Origin: Luteibacter sp. UNCMF331Sha3.1
GTDB taxonomy: Bacteria; Pseudomonadota; Gammaproteobacteria; Xanthomonadales; Rhodanobacteraceae
DNA: 64,000 bases
Assembly: GCF_900109915.1 (NCBI RefSeq)
Contig: NZ_FOBU01000003.1
Location: 124,001-188,000, forward strand
Reading direction: 5' to 3'
Both the position numbers and the translations under genes were made by a program. The notes under the pieces are model-generated. The model was not told the origin of the DNA. It saw only the letters and a program-made list of their open reading frames with translations, and did no database searches. Below, piece after piece: positions 26,424 to 34,833 of the stretch (position 1 is the first letter of the stretch; each line of letters begins with the position of its first letter).

Positions 26424-27110
26424 TCAGGACTCCATCGCGATGCGCAGGGCGGCGGCGCTGGCGAGCGGCGCAAGGACGACGGCCATGACGAGCCCCGCGC
26501 CAAGCCAGGCGATCGGCGCGAGCCACGGCAGCCCTTCCTGCGCGGCAGCCACGGCCCCGGCGGCGAAGATCACGACCGGTACGCACAACGGCAGCAACAT
26601 GAGCGCCAGAAGCATACCAGAGCGCCTCGACCCCGCCGTCAGCGCGACGAGCACGGCACCGAGCAGGCTGAGCAGCGGCGTGGCGATGGCCAGCGCCAGC
26701 AGCAGCGCGGGCATCGCGGCGGCGGGCAGTCTCAGCATGCTCGCGAGCAGCGGCGCGACCACGATCAGGGGCAGGGCCGACGTGATCCAGTGCGCCAGCA
26801 CCTTCATGCCGACCAGCAGCGCGAGCGGCTGCGGCGCGAGCATCAGCTGTTCCATGGAGCCGTCCTCGATGTCCGCGCGGAACAGCTGATCGAGCGACAG
26901 CAGCACGGCCAGCAGCACGGTGACGAACACCACGCCCCCGGCAATGCGGGCGAGCAGGGCCGGCTCGGGGCCCACGGCGAAGGGGAACAGCGTGGTGACG
27001 ATCAGCGCGTAGAGCACCGGCATGGCGATATCGCCGCGACGGCGCCACGCCAGGGTGAGATCGCGCTGAAGCACTGCCGCGCAGGCGGATGCCGTGCTGC
27101 CGGGAATCAT
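26424..27110 (-). CDS. ccmB: CcmB, haem exporter ABC permease subunit
   Basis: This 228-residue protein with six membrane helices matches CcmB in length and in the FRADIEDGSMEQLMLAP motif that contacts the CcmA ATPase. With CcmA and CcmC it releases haem-loaded CcmE. Its ATG ending at 27110 overlaps the ccmA stop as ATGA. Confidence 0.95.
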   Translation of the reverse strand: MIPGSTASACAAVLQRDLTLAWRRRGDIAMPVLYALIVTTLFPFAVGPEPALLARIAGGVVFVTVLLAVLLSLDQLFRADIEDGSMEQLMLAPQPLALLVGMKVLAHWITSALPLIVVAPLLASMLRLPAAAMPALLLALAIATPLLSLLGAVLVALTAGSRRSGMLLALMLLPLCVPVVIFAAGAVAAAQEGLPWLAPIAWLGAGLVMAVVLAPLASAAALRIAMES

Positions 27111-27742
27111 GCGTGCAACCGGATGCGGCGAGGCTCGCCCCCGGCGAAGCTCACGGCGCCGTGGCTGGTCACCAGTGCCGCGCCGCCACGCGCCGCATGC
27201 CCGTCGAGCAACTGGTTCACGAGGGCGATGCCCTCGCGGTCGAGATTGGCGTATGGCTCGTCCAGCAGCCATACCCGTGCGGGCAGCAGCAGGAGCCGGG
27301 CGAGGGCCGCCCGTTTCTTCTGGCCGGCCGAGAGGCGGCGGACGGGTTCGTCCTCGAAGCCACCGAGGCCCACGACGCGCAGTGCCTCCATGGGGCTCGT
27401 GCCGTCGCGCACGCCGTACAGGCCCGCGCTCACGTCGAGGTTCTCGCGGGCGGTCAGGTCGGACTTCAGCCCCAGGTGATGCCCAAGGAACACGATGGCG
27501 CCGCCCATGGTCGTCAGCGAGAACGGCTGGCCGGCGAACAGCACGTCGCCTTCTCCGGCACGCAGCATGCCGGTCAGCACGCGCATGAGCGTCGTCTTGC
27601 CGCTGCCGTTGTCGCCCTCGACGAGCGCGATGTCGCCGGCCCGCAGGTCGAAATCGACCGGGCCGAACACCCGTTCGTCCTGGCGCGAAAAACCCAGCGC
27701 GCGGGCTTCGAGGAGGATCGACGGTGAAGGGAGCGAAGACAT
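27107..27742 (-). CDS. ccmA: CcmA, haem exporter ATP-binding protein
   Basis: This 211-residue ABC ATPase has Walker A GDNGSGKTT, the signature LSAGQKKR, Walker B VWLLDEP and a switch His in TSHG. It is the first gene of the ccmABCDEFGHI run, so the operon promoter should lie in the 128 bases between it and kmo. Only a weak GGCGG precedes the ATG ending at 27742. The C-terminus is short and basic, as in other CcmA proteins. Confidence 0.96.
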   Translation of the reverse strand: MSSLPSPSILLEARALGFSRQDERVFGPVDFDLRAGDIALVEGDNGSGKTTLMRVLTGMLRAGEGDVLFAGQPFSLTTMGGAIVFLGHHLGLKSDLTARENLDVSAGLYGVRDGTSPMEALRVVGLGGFEDEPVRRLSAGQKKRAALARLLLLPARVWLLDEPYANLDREGIALVNQLLDGHAARGGAALVTSHGAVSFAGGEPRRIRLHA

Positions 27743-27870
27743 CCGCCGATTGTTGCGGGGTGCCGCGCGGTTGTCTATGACGCGCGGGACTTCGACCCGC
27801 CGCGGACGGTCGTCGTGGTGCGCGCAGCCCCGGACGATGACGCGAACGGGCTCTGGTGCCTCGTCCGCCC

Positions 27871-29232
27871 CTACAGGGGAAGTGGCGGCAGGGTGGCTTC
27901 CAGCGTGCGGACCGCCACGTCGAGGTCGACCGATGCCACCGAGTCGTGCCCCTTCAGCAGCTGTTCGAGCAGGGTGTCCTGCGCCTGGCCTCGCTGGAGG
28001 GCGTACGCATAGGGCAGGTGGGTGAACGTGACCATGCGATAGCGCGGCAGGTAATGCGTCGGCGAGCGCTCGGCGAGCAGCGCGCCCAGTTCGCGCTTGC
28101 GCAGGTAGTGCGGATCGGCGACGGAGTCGCGCATCTCCACGTAGTTCTCGAGCGCCATCTTCGCGATCGCATCCGCGTTGGGCTTGCGCGTCGCTTCGAA
28201 CGCGGCGAAGACGGCGGCCGGATCGTCGGGCGTCGCGGCGAACAACCCGGCGAGTTCCGCCGCGTCTTCGAAACCGCAGTTCATGCCCTGCCCGTGGAAC
28301 GGCACGATCGCGTGCGCCGCGTCGCCGATGAGCAGCGCGCGCCCGTCGATGTGCCAGCGATCGAGGTACAGGGTACCCAGCGTACCGACCGGATGCGCTG
28401 CCCAGTCCGCCGCGAAGTCGGGCATGAGTGCGAGCGCGTCGGGGAAATCGGCGCGGAAGAAGGCCTCGGCGGCACCGACGCCCGCGATGGTGCGGAAGCT
28501 GGGATGCGGGCCGTCGTTCGGCAGGAACAGCGTGACCGTGAAACTGCCCTCGCGATTGGGCAGCGCGATGGACATGTAGTGGCCGCGCGGCCAGATGTGC
28601 AGCGCGTTGCGCTCGATCGCGAACGGTGCCGCCGGATCGGTGCCCGGCGGAATTTCGAGCTCCTTGTAGCCGTGGCCCAGTTCCTCCACGCGTTCGCCGA
28701 GCGGAGCATGCGCATGCATCGCCGCGCGAAGGGCCGATCCGGCGCCGTCGGCACCGATCACCACCGGCGCGGCGACCGTGCGTCGCGTGCCATCGGGCGC
28801 GCCCAGCGTCAGGGTCCCGGCGTCGAAATCCGCGCCGACGAGGCCCTGATCGAAATGGATCGTCGCGCCCGCGGCTTCGGCGGCGTCGAGCATCAGGGTG
28901 TTGAGCCCGCCACGCGAGACGGACCAGATTACTTCGGAATCGTCGACACCGTAGCGTTGCAGTCCGCTGTGGCCGGCCGGGTCGTGGACCATCCGGCCGC
29001 GCATCATCACCGCCTGTTCGAGCACCTTTTCGGCCAGACCGGTGGCGCGCAGCGCGTGGAGACCGCGTTCGGCGAGCGCGAGGTTGATGGATCGCCCGCC
29101 TTCGAACCCGGCACGCCGGGGATCGGAACGCCGTTCGTAAACCGTCACGCGGAAGCCGCGCTGGGTGAGGAGGGTGGCGACGAGGGCGCCGACCAGTCCG
29201 GCGCCGACTACGGCGATGTCGTTACGGGGCAT
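27871..29232 (-). CDS. kmo: Kynurenine 3-monooxygenase
   Basis: This 453-residue flavoprotein hydroxylases L-kynurenine to 3-hydroxykynurenine with NADPH and FAD. It has the N-terminal FAD dinucleotide motif VGAGLVGAL, SINLALAERG, the LIGDAAHAIVPFHGQGMNCGFED FAD-binding block (given here from its start, with catalytic-domain residues in GQGMN) and the HYMSIALPN strand. In Xanthomonas the kynurenine route supplies NAD, so the same use is plausible; no other kynurenine gene is in the window. The ATG ending at 29232 begins the Rossmann fold directly. It is divergently placed from nothing and follows phaR on the same strand with an 89-base gap. Confidence 0.95.
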   Translation of the reverse strand: MPRNDIAVVGAGLVGALVATLLTQRGFRVTVYERRSDPRRAGFEGGRSINLALAERGLHALRATGLAEKVLEQAVMMRGRMVHDPAGHSGLQRYGVDDSEVIWSVSRGGLNTLMLDAAEAAGATIHFDQGLVGADFDAGTLTLGAPDGTRRTVAAPVVIGADGAGSALRAAMHAHAPLGERVEELGHGYKELEIPPGTDPAAPFAIERNALHIWPRGHYMSIALPNREGSFTVTLFLPNDGPHPSFRTIAGVGAAEAFFRADFPDALALMPDFAADWAAHPVGTLGTLYLDRWHIDGRALLIGDAAHAIVPFHGQGMNCGFEDAAELAGLFAATPDDPAAVFAAFEATRKPNADAIAKMALENYVEMRDSVADPHYLRKRELGALLAERSPTHYLPRYRMVTFTHLPYAYALQRGQAQDTLLEQLLKGHDSVASVDLDVAVRTLEATLPPLPL

Positions 29233-29321
29233 GGAGGCCTAAAGTCCGTGCGCGATATTGCGGGGCAGCGCATCGTGCGCCGCAGCGCCGCCGGGGGCAA
29301 GCCCGCGGCGGCCGGACGAGG

Positions 29322-29822
29322 TCAACTGGCCTTCTTGCCCGTGCGCGGCGCGGGTCGCACCGGCTCCGCTGGCTTGGCCGTGGCGGCATCGAGGAACCCG
29401 CGTTGCATGGATTTCCACACGTCGAGGTTGCGCTCGGTCATTTCGTTGAGCATCGACCAGGGGGTCTGGCCCATCAGACTGTTCAGCTGGTTGCGGAACT
29501 GCTGCTGCTGGTCGAGAAAGACCTGCAGACTGCGCTCCAGATACGGCCCCATGAAGCCCTGGAGCGAATCGCCATAGAAACGGATGATGTGCGAGAGCAA
29601 CTGTGGCGAGAGCATCGGCTGCCCGTGTTCCTCGTGCTCGGCGATGATCTGCAGCAGCACGGAACGGGTCAGATCTTCACCGGACTTGGCGTCACGGACC
29701 TCGAAAGTTTCCCCGTCGAGGACCAGCTGGCGGACTTCCTCCAGCGTGATGTAGCTCGAGATTTCCGTGTCGTAGAGACGCCGGTTCGGATACTTCTTAA
29801 TGATGCGTAGGGTTTGTGCCAT
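29322..29822 (-). CDS. phaR: PhaR, polyhydroxyalkanoate synthesis regulator
   Basis: This 166-residue protein has the N-terminal DNA-binding region KKYPNRRLYDTE diagnostic of PhaR/PhbF. A PHB-accumulation domain follows (about residues 60-100), then a glutamine-rich helix (LDQQQQFRNQ) and a basic, proline-rich tail. PhaR represses phasin and PHA genes and is displaced by PHA polymer. No PHA synthase or phasin gene lies in the window, so targets are elsewhere. The start and length are unambiguous. Confidence 0.93.
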   Translation of the reverse strand: MAQTLRIIKKYPNRRLYDTEISSYITLEEVRQLVLDGETFEVRDAKSGEDLTRSVLLQIIAEHEEHGQPMLSPQLLSHIIRFYGDSLQGFMGPYLERSLQVFLDQQQQFRNQLNSLMGQTPWSMLNEMTERNLDVWKSMQRGFLDAATAKPAEPVRPAPRTGKKAS

Positions 29823-29928
29823 GCGGCGAAAGCTACCACGAGGTATTGCGCCGCACCAGTTGTACGACGCCCGCGTAATCGTTTACGTGTAACACGCCCG
29901 CATTTGGATCGATTTAGCTAACTTTGGA

Positions 29929-31488
29929 TTAATGCGCCGCCGCACCACCGGCGTTTCCGAACGGAGGCCTCGCCAGCCATAGGATCGGAATCAGGGCGAG
30001 AAAGAGGATGGCGCAACCCCAGAAAACGTCGTTGACCGCGAGGGTCGCCGCCTCGCGGGTCACGATCTGGTCCACGACCCCGAGAGCCGGTTTGCCGGAT
30101 ACGCCCAGCGTGCCGAGTTTCTGGGTGAAGGCGGTCGTAGCGGGGGCGGCATGCGTGACGTACTCGGTCAGCGACGCGTGATGGGAATCGGTGCGGTGCT
30201 GCCAGAGGGTTACCGTGATCGCGGTGGACACGCTGGAGGCGAGCGTGCGGCAGAAGTTCGCCAGACCCGAGGCGCCCGCGATCTGGTCCGGATTGAGGCC
30301 CGACAGGAAGATCTGGTTGAGCGGGATGAAGAAGCACGCGATGGCGATGCCCATGATGAAGCGTGGCAGCACGAGCGCGCCGTACGACGCGCCGCTGTTG
30401 AATCCCGCGAACCAGAACGACGTGAACGCGAAGACGATGAAGGCGAACGTGACGACGGCGCGCAGTTCGAGTCGCTGGATGTTCTTGCCGATGAAGGGCG
30501 ACACGATGAAGGCGAGGATGCCCACCGGCGCGGTCGCGAGGCCTGCCCACGTAGCGGTGTAGCCCAGCGTCGTCTGCAGCCAGAGCGGGAACACGACGTT
30601 GATGCCGAAGAACGCGAGCATGCCCAGCGACAGCGCGGTCACGCCCACGGCGAAATTGCGTCGCGCGAACAGCGACAGGTCCACCACCGGATGCCTGGCC
30701 GTGAGTTCCCAGATGACCAGGAACACCAGGGCCACGAGGGCGATCAGACCCAGCGTCAGGATCATCGGCGACGCGAACCAGTCGTGGTCGTTGCCGTTGT
30801 CCAGCATGAACTGCAGGGAGCCCACGCCGATGACGAGCAGGGCGAGGCCCACCGTATCGATCGGCGCGCGCACGATCTTCGTTTCGCGATGGCGCAGGAT
30901 CGACCAGGTCACGACGCCGGCGGCGGCGCCGACGGGCACGTTGATGTAGAAGATCCACGGCCACGAAAAATTGTCGGTAAGGTAACCGCCGAGAATGGGG
31001 CCGAAGATGGGCGCGACGACGACGGTCATCGCCCACATCGCCAGCGCGATGCCTTGCTTCGTCTTCGGATAGCTCGCCAGCAGCAACGACAGGGAGAGCG
31101 CGACCATCGGGCCGGACCCTGCGCCCTGCAGGAGGCGGAAGATCACCAGCATCGGCATGTTGGTGGCGAGACCGCAGAGCATCGAGAACGCGACGAACAG
31201 GGCCACGGACACGCAGAACGTGCGCACCTCGCCGAAGCGCTTCGCCAGCCATCCCGTCAGCGGCTGCATGATGGCGCTGGCGAGCGCGTAGGAACTGATC
31301 GCCCACGTGCCTTCGCTCGCGCTCACGCCGAGGCTGCCCGCGATGTGCGGCACCGCGACGTTCACGATCGTCATGTCGAGGATCTCCATGAACGTGGAGA
31401 ACGCGACGGCGATCGTCAGCAGCACCAGGGTGCCGCCTTGCAGCGGTTTCAGGCCGCCGCTGGATGGGAGCTCGGCGGCGTCGCTCAA
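29929..31488 (-). CDS. emrB: EmrB-type MFS multidrug transporter (DHA2)
   Basis: This 519-residue protein has about 14 membrane helices. Motif FMEILDMTIVNVAVPHIA in helix 1 and the GWLAKRFGEVRTF loop mark the DHA2 drug:proton antiporters. The start is a TTG at 31486-31488 that overlaps the emrA stop as TTGA; no ATG fits, because the next one would cut into helix 1. It is the last gene of the emrR-emrC-emrA-emrB operon and is the energised pump that works with EmrA and the outer-membrane channel. Confidence 0.93.
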   Translation of the reverse strand: MSDAAELPSSGGLKPLQGGTLVLLTIAVAFSTFMEILDMTIVNVAVPHIAGSLGVSASEGTWAISSYALASAIMQPLTGWLAKRFGEVRTFCVSVALFVAFSMLCGLATNMPMLVIFRLLQGAGSGPMVALSLSLLLASYPKTKQGIALAMWAMTVVVAPIFGPILGGYLTDNFSWPWIFYINVPVGAAAGVVTWSILRHRETKIVRAPIDTVGLALLVIGVGSLQFMLDNGNDHDWFASPMILTLGLIALVALVFLVIWELTARHPVVDLSLFARRNFAVGVTALSLGMLAFFGINVVFPLWLQTTLGYTATWAGLATAPVGILAFIVSPFIGKNIQRLELRAVVTFAFIVFAFTSFWFAGFNSGASYGALVLPRFIMGIAIACFFIPLNQIFLSGLNPDQIAGASGLANFCRTLASSVSTAITVTLWQHRTDSHHASLTEYVTHAAPATTAFTQKLGTLGVSGKPALGVVDQIVTREAATLAVNDVFWGCAILFLALIPILWLARPPFGNAGGAAAH

Positions 31489-32684
31489 GGCGCGTTGCCC
31501 CCGAGGTTGTCGCGCACGATGGCGTCGGCGGCGGCATCGGCCTTCGCGGCGATGTCGTCGTACACCTTGGTCTGAGCGACGGCGACCGTGGAAGGCTGCC
31601 TGGCGAGCACGTCGCCCTTGTCGTCCGTGATGTTCACGGTAACGGCGGTGGACAGGCCGATGCGCAGCGGGTGGCGATCGAGGTCGGCGGGATCGAGCGC
31701 GATGCGCACGGGCACGCGCTGCACCACCTTGATCCAGTTGCCGGTGGCGTTCTGCGCGGGCAGCAGCGAGAACGCGCTGCCCGTTCCGGCGCCGAGGCCG
31801 ATGACCTTGCCGTGGTACTCGATGCCGCCGCCGTAGATGTCGGCCTCGACCTTCGCGGGCTGTCCGATGCGGACGTGGCGCAGCTGGCTTTCCTTGAAAT
31901 TCGCCTCGACCCAGAGGTCGTGCAGCGGGACCACGGTCATCAGCTGCTGCCCGGGCTGCACACTGTTGCCCACCTGCACGCTGCGCAGGGCGACGTAACC
32001 GTCGATGGGCGCCACGATGGCATTGCGCTGCGCGGCCACCCACGCCTGGCGAAAACTGGCGCGCGCCTGTTCGACGGCCGGATTGCCTTCGACGTCGGCA
32101 CCGTCGACCAGCGCGCGGGCCGCGTCGGCCTGGCGCTGCGCGGCATCCAGTGCGGACTGGGCACTCGTCACCGCATCGCGCGCGTGCTGCACTTCTTCGG
32201 GTGCCACCGCCTTTTCGGCGAGGAGCGGCACGCGTCGCTTCAGATCGTCCTGCGCGCGCTTGAGGTCCTGTCGGCGCGCCACGAGCGTGGCGTCGGCGCC
32301 GGCGGCGGACTGCGTCTGCTGGCGCACCTGGCGAACGGCCTGCGCGAGCGCGCCGCTGGCCTTGCGCAGCGCGATATCGGCGTCGGTCTGGTCGAGCCGC
32401 ACGAGTACCTGGCCCGCGGTCACGCGTTGCGTGTCGTCGGCATAGACGCCGATGACGATGCCGGGTACCTGTGCCGAGATGCCGACCTGATTGCCGCCGA
32501 CGTAGGCATCGTCGGTGGTCTCGCGCGTGGAGAACACGAACAGCCAGAGCAGGAACCAGATCGCGGCGGCGAGCAGGAACACGATGACGGCGATGAGCAG
32601 CGCGCGGCCACGCTTGCGCTTGTCCTTGGGCGCGTTGCCGCTCTCGTCCTGCGTGCGCGGCGTGTCGTTGGTGGTGGCGCTCAT
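31485..32684 (-). CDS. emrA: EmrA-type membrane fusion protein
   Basis: This 399-residue periplasmic adaptor has one N-terminal membrane helix (about residues 28-50). A split lipoyl domain flanks a long helical hairpin (about residues 100-210), and the beta-barrel region includes DLWVEANFKESQL, typical of EmrA/HlyD. It links EmrB to the outer-membrane channel. The ATG ending at 32684 overlaps the emrC stop. The family is clear; the drug spectrum is not readable from sequence. Confidence 0.94.
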   Translation of the reverse strand: MSATTNDTPRTQDESGNAPKDKRKRGRALLIAVIVFLLAAAIWFLLWLFVFSTRETTDDAYVGGNQVGISAQVPGIVIGVYADDTQRVTAGQVLVRLDQTDADIALRKASGALAQAVRQVRQQTQSAAGADATLVARRQDLKRAQDDLKRRVPLLAEKAVAPEEVQHARDAVTSAQSALDAAQRQADAARALVDGADVEGNPAVEQARASFRQAWVAAQRNAIVAPIDGYVALRSVQVGNSVQPGQQLMTVVPLHDLWVEANFKESQLRHVRIGQPAKVEADIYGGGIEYHGKVIGLGAGTGSAFSLLPAQNATGNWIKVVQRVPVRIALDPADLDRHPLRIGLSTAVTVNITDDKGDVLARQPSTVAVAQTKVYDDIAAKADAAADAIVRDNLGGNAP

Positions 32685-34141
32685 GGGCTCGGGGCTCCGT
32701 TCGTGCGAGACGTGGAAGAGGATGCGATGGGTTCGGCGCGGTAGCCGCCGCCGAGGGCCTTGACGAGTGCGACGTCGGTGGACAGCGCCTGCCCGCGGAG
32801 TTCCGCGGCCATGTCCTGCTGCTGCACGAGCGCGGCCTCGGTCGCGAGGGATTCGCGGTCGTCGCGCACCCCTCGCGCGGCACGGGCACGTGCGCTGGCG
32901 AGCAGTGTCTCCGCGGCGCCGACCTGGGTGTCCTGCTGCACGCGGCGGTCGGCGATCTGCCGGGCGCCGAGGGCCTGCGTCGCGACTTCGCGGGCGGCGG
33001 TGACGACTGTCGCGTTGTATTGCGCCACGGCGGCGCCGAGCTGGGCGCGGCTGACGCCGTGATTGGCCTCGAGTGCGCCGCCCTCGAAGATCGGCAGGTG
33101 AATCGCCGGCGTGAGCGCGAAAACGCGGCTGTCGGCGGAGAAGACCTTGTCCATGTCGATGCTCGACAGACCGGCCATCGCGCTGAGACTGACGTCGGGA
33201 AAGAACTGCGCCCGTGCCGCGTCGGTCTGGCGAAGAGCGGCCTCGACCTGCCAGCGCGTGGCCGCGATATCCGGGCGACGCGCCATCAGGTCGGTGCCGA
33301 CGCCCTCGGGCAGGCCGAGCGTCACGTCGGGCAACGCGCGCGGCGAGAGCGGGGGCAGGGCGGCCGGAGCGACACCGACCAGCGTGGCGAGCGACGCCCG
33401 GCGGATGTCGGCGGAGCCGCGAAGCGCGACCAGCTGCTGCCGCGCGCCTGCCAGCTCCGCCTGCGCCTGGGACTCGGTATCGGGAACGTCGACGCCCTGC
33501 TTCACGCGGAGCGCGGCGATGCGCAGGGCGCGCTCGCGCACCGCGACGAGGCGTGCGGCCAGTGCGATACGGGATTCGTCGGCAAGCCAGCCGAAGTACG
33601 TATCCGCCACCGTCGCCTGGATGGCGAGGGACGCGGCCGAGCGCTCCGCTTCCGCCGCACGGGCACTGTCGATCGCCGACTCGATGGCGTAGCGCTTCTT
33701 GCCCCACCAATCGAAATCGTAACGTACCTGCACGCCGAGGTCGGCCTGGTTGTACCAGGTGAAGCCGAGGAACTGCGCGGGGATCAGGCCGTGTTCGCTC
33801 ATGCGCTGCCGCGCGACCTGCGCGCTTCCGTCGACGCGCAGCCCCGCCTGCGCCGCAGCGACCTGGATGTTCTGCTGCGCGGATTCGACGCGCGTGCGGG
33901 CCTGGGCGAGATCGGGCGCGTCGCGAAGGGCCAGTTCGATCAGCCGATCGAGTTGCGGATCGCCATACGCCTTCCACCATTCGGCGGACGGCCAGGTGTT
34001 TCGCCGACCCGCCTCGACGCCGGCGAGAGGTGCCTCGTCGCGCAGCGACGGACGGTCGATCTTCGCCGGCACATGACATGCGCCAAGCGATACGGCGACG
34101 GCGCAGGCGAGGAGGGTGGCGCGGAATCGGGGGCGTGTCAT
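32681..34141 (-). CDS. emrC: NodT-family outer-membrane efflux lipoprotein
   Basis: This 486-residue TolC/NodT-like channel has a lipoprotein signal with lipobox LGAC (Cys22). Two outer-membrane-efflux-protein repeats follow, including the paired RRPDIAATRWQVEAALRQ segment that starts the second repeat. The sequence lies between the MarR regulator and emrA, the order known for emrRCAB in Stenotrophomonas maltophilia, so it is the outer-membrane partner of that tripartite pump. Start and stop overlap both neighbours by four bases. The symbol follows the Stenotrophomonas operon and is by analogy. Confidence 0.9.
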   Translation of the reverse strand: MTRPRFRATLLACAVAVSLGACHVPAKIDRPSLRDEAPLAGVEAGRRNTWPSAEWWKAYGDPQLDRLIELALRDAPDLAQARTRVESAQQNIQVAAAQAGLRVDGSAQVARQRMSEHGLIPAQFLGFTWYNQADLGVQVRYDFDWWGKKRYAIESAIDSARAAEAERSAASLAIQATVADTYFGWLADESRIALAARLVAVRERALRIAALRVKQGVDVPDTESQAQAELAGARQQLVALRGSADIRRASLATLVGVAPAALPPLSPRALPDVTLGLPEGVGTDLMARRPDIAATRWQVEAALRQTDAARAQFFPDVSLSAMAGLSSIDMDKVFSADSRVFALTPAIHLPIFEGGALEANHGVSRAQLGAAVAQYNATVVTAAREVATQALGARQIADRRVQQDTQVGAAETLLASARARAARGVRDDRESLATEAALVQQQDMAAELRGQALSTDVALVKALGGGYRAEPIASSSTSRTNGAPSP

Positions 34142-34662
34142 GGGCAGGCGTCCGTGTCGACGGAGTCGATGTGCAGGGCGAGCTTCTTGAGCAGGCGCTC
34201 GAAGGTCGTGCGCTCCGCCGGGCTGAAGCAGGCGAACGACGCGACCAGGGGCGGAAACATCGGCGGCAGCAGCTTGCTGACGAACCGGCGACCGGCCGCC
34301 GTGATGCGGAGCAACACCTGCCGCCGATCGTGCGTGGCGTGCGAGCGGGAAATGAAATCACGCTTAGCCAGCGCGTTCGCGATCCGCGTCATGTTGGTCG
34401 GTTTCTGTTCGGCCAGCAGGCACAGTTCGCCCGGTGTCGCGCTGCCGTCTTCGGCGCAGTAGAGCATCATCAGCGTGCGGAAATCGCTGTCGTTCATGCC
34501 GTGCGGCTTCAGCTTGCTTTCGAAGTCGCGCAGCAGCGCTCCCGCCGTCAGCATCAGCAGGCGAACGAGCAGTACTTCGGACCGCGGCATCTCGGGGATG
34601 CGGCCTGCGACGCTGTCGACGCCCTCGTAGAGCGCATCGACACATGGTTTGAGGCTGGACAT
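34138..34662 (-). CDS. emrR: MarR-family repressor of the efflux operon (EmrR-like)
   Basis: This 174-residue MarR protein has a winged helix with DFRTLMMLY, TPGELCLLAEQKPTNMTRI and the wing HDRRQVLLRITAAG. It is the first gene of the operon, ahead of emrC, so it should autoregulate. A perfect 6-bp inverted repeat lies 12 bases upstream of its ATG (34675-34692). EmrR/MprA proteins bind hydrophobic drugs and release the operator. It belongs to the long-N-terminus EmrR group rather than the short MarR type. Confidence 0.92.
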   Translation of the reverse strand: MSSLKPCVDALYEGVDSVAGRIPEMPRSEVLLVRLLMLTAGALLRDFESKLKPHGMNDSDFRTLMMLYCAEDGSATPGELCLLAEQKPTNMTRIANALAKRDFISRSHATHDRRQVLLRITAAGRRFVSKLLPPMFPPLVASFACFSPAERTTFERLLKKLALHIDSVDTDACP

Positions 34663-34674
34663 TTCGCTGGCGGA

Positions 34675-34692
34675 TAGTTCGCTGGTGAACTA
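34675..34692. promoter_or_regulatory. Predicted MarR/EmrR operator
   Basis: TAGTTC and GAACTA form a perfect inverted repeat with a 6-base spacer. Adjacent to it, TTCGCTGG occurs twice (34663-34670 and 34678-34685). The site lies just in front of the MarR gene, where MarR-family repressors usually bind. The symmetry is seen directly; binding is inferred. Confidence 0.55.
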
Positions 34693-34833
34693 ATAGCGTA
34701 CCGTTGGGCGCCACAGGGTGCAACGGCTGCGACAAGCCGCCGTTTTCGCATGCGGTCTTCCCTCGTATGAGATCACTGGCGGCTTTACCATGTCCGTGCC
34801 GGTGCGATGCCGGCTGGTTCCAGGGAGAGGAAG

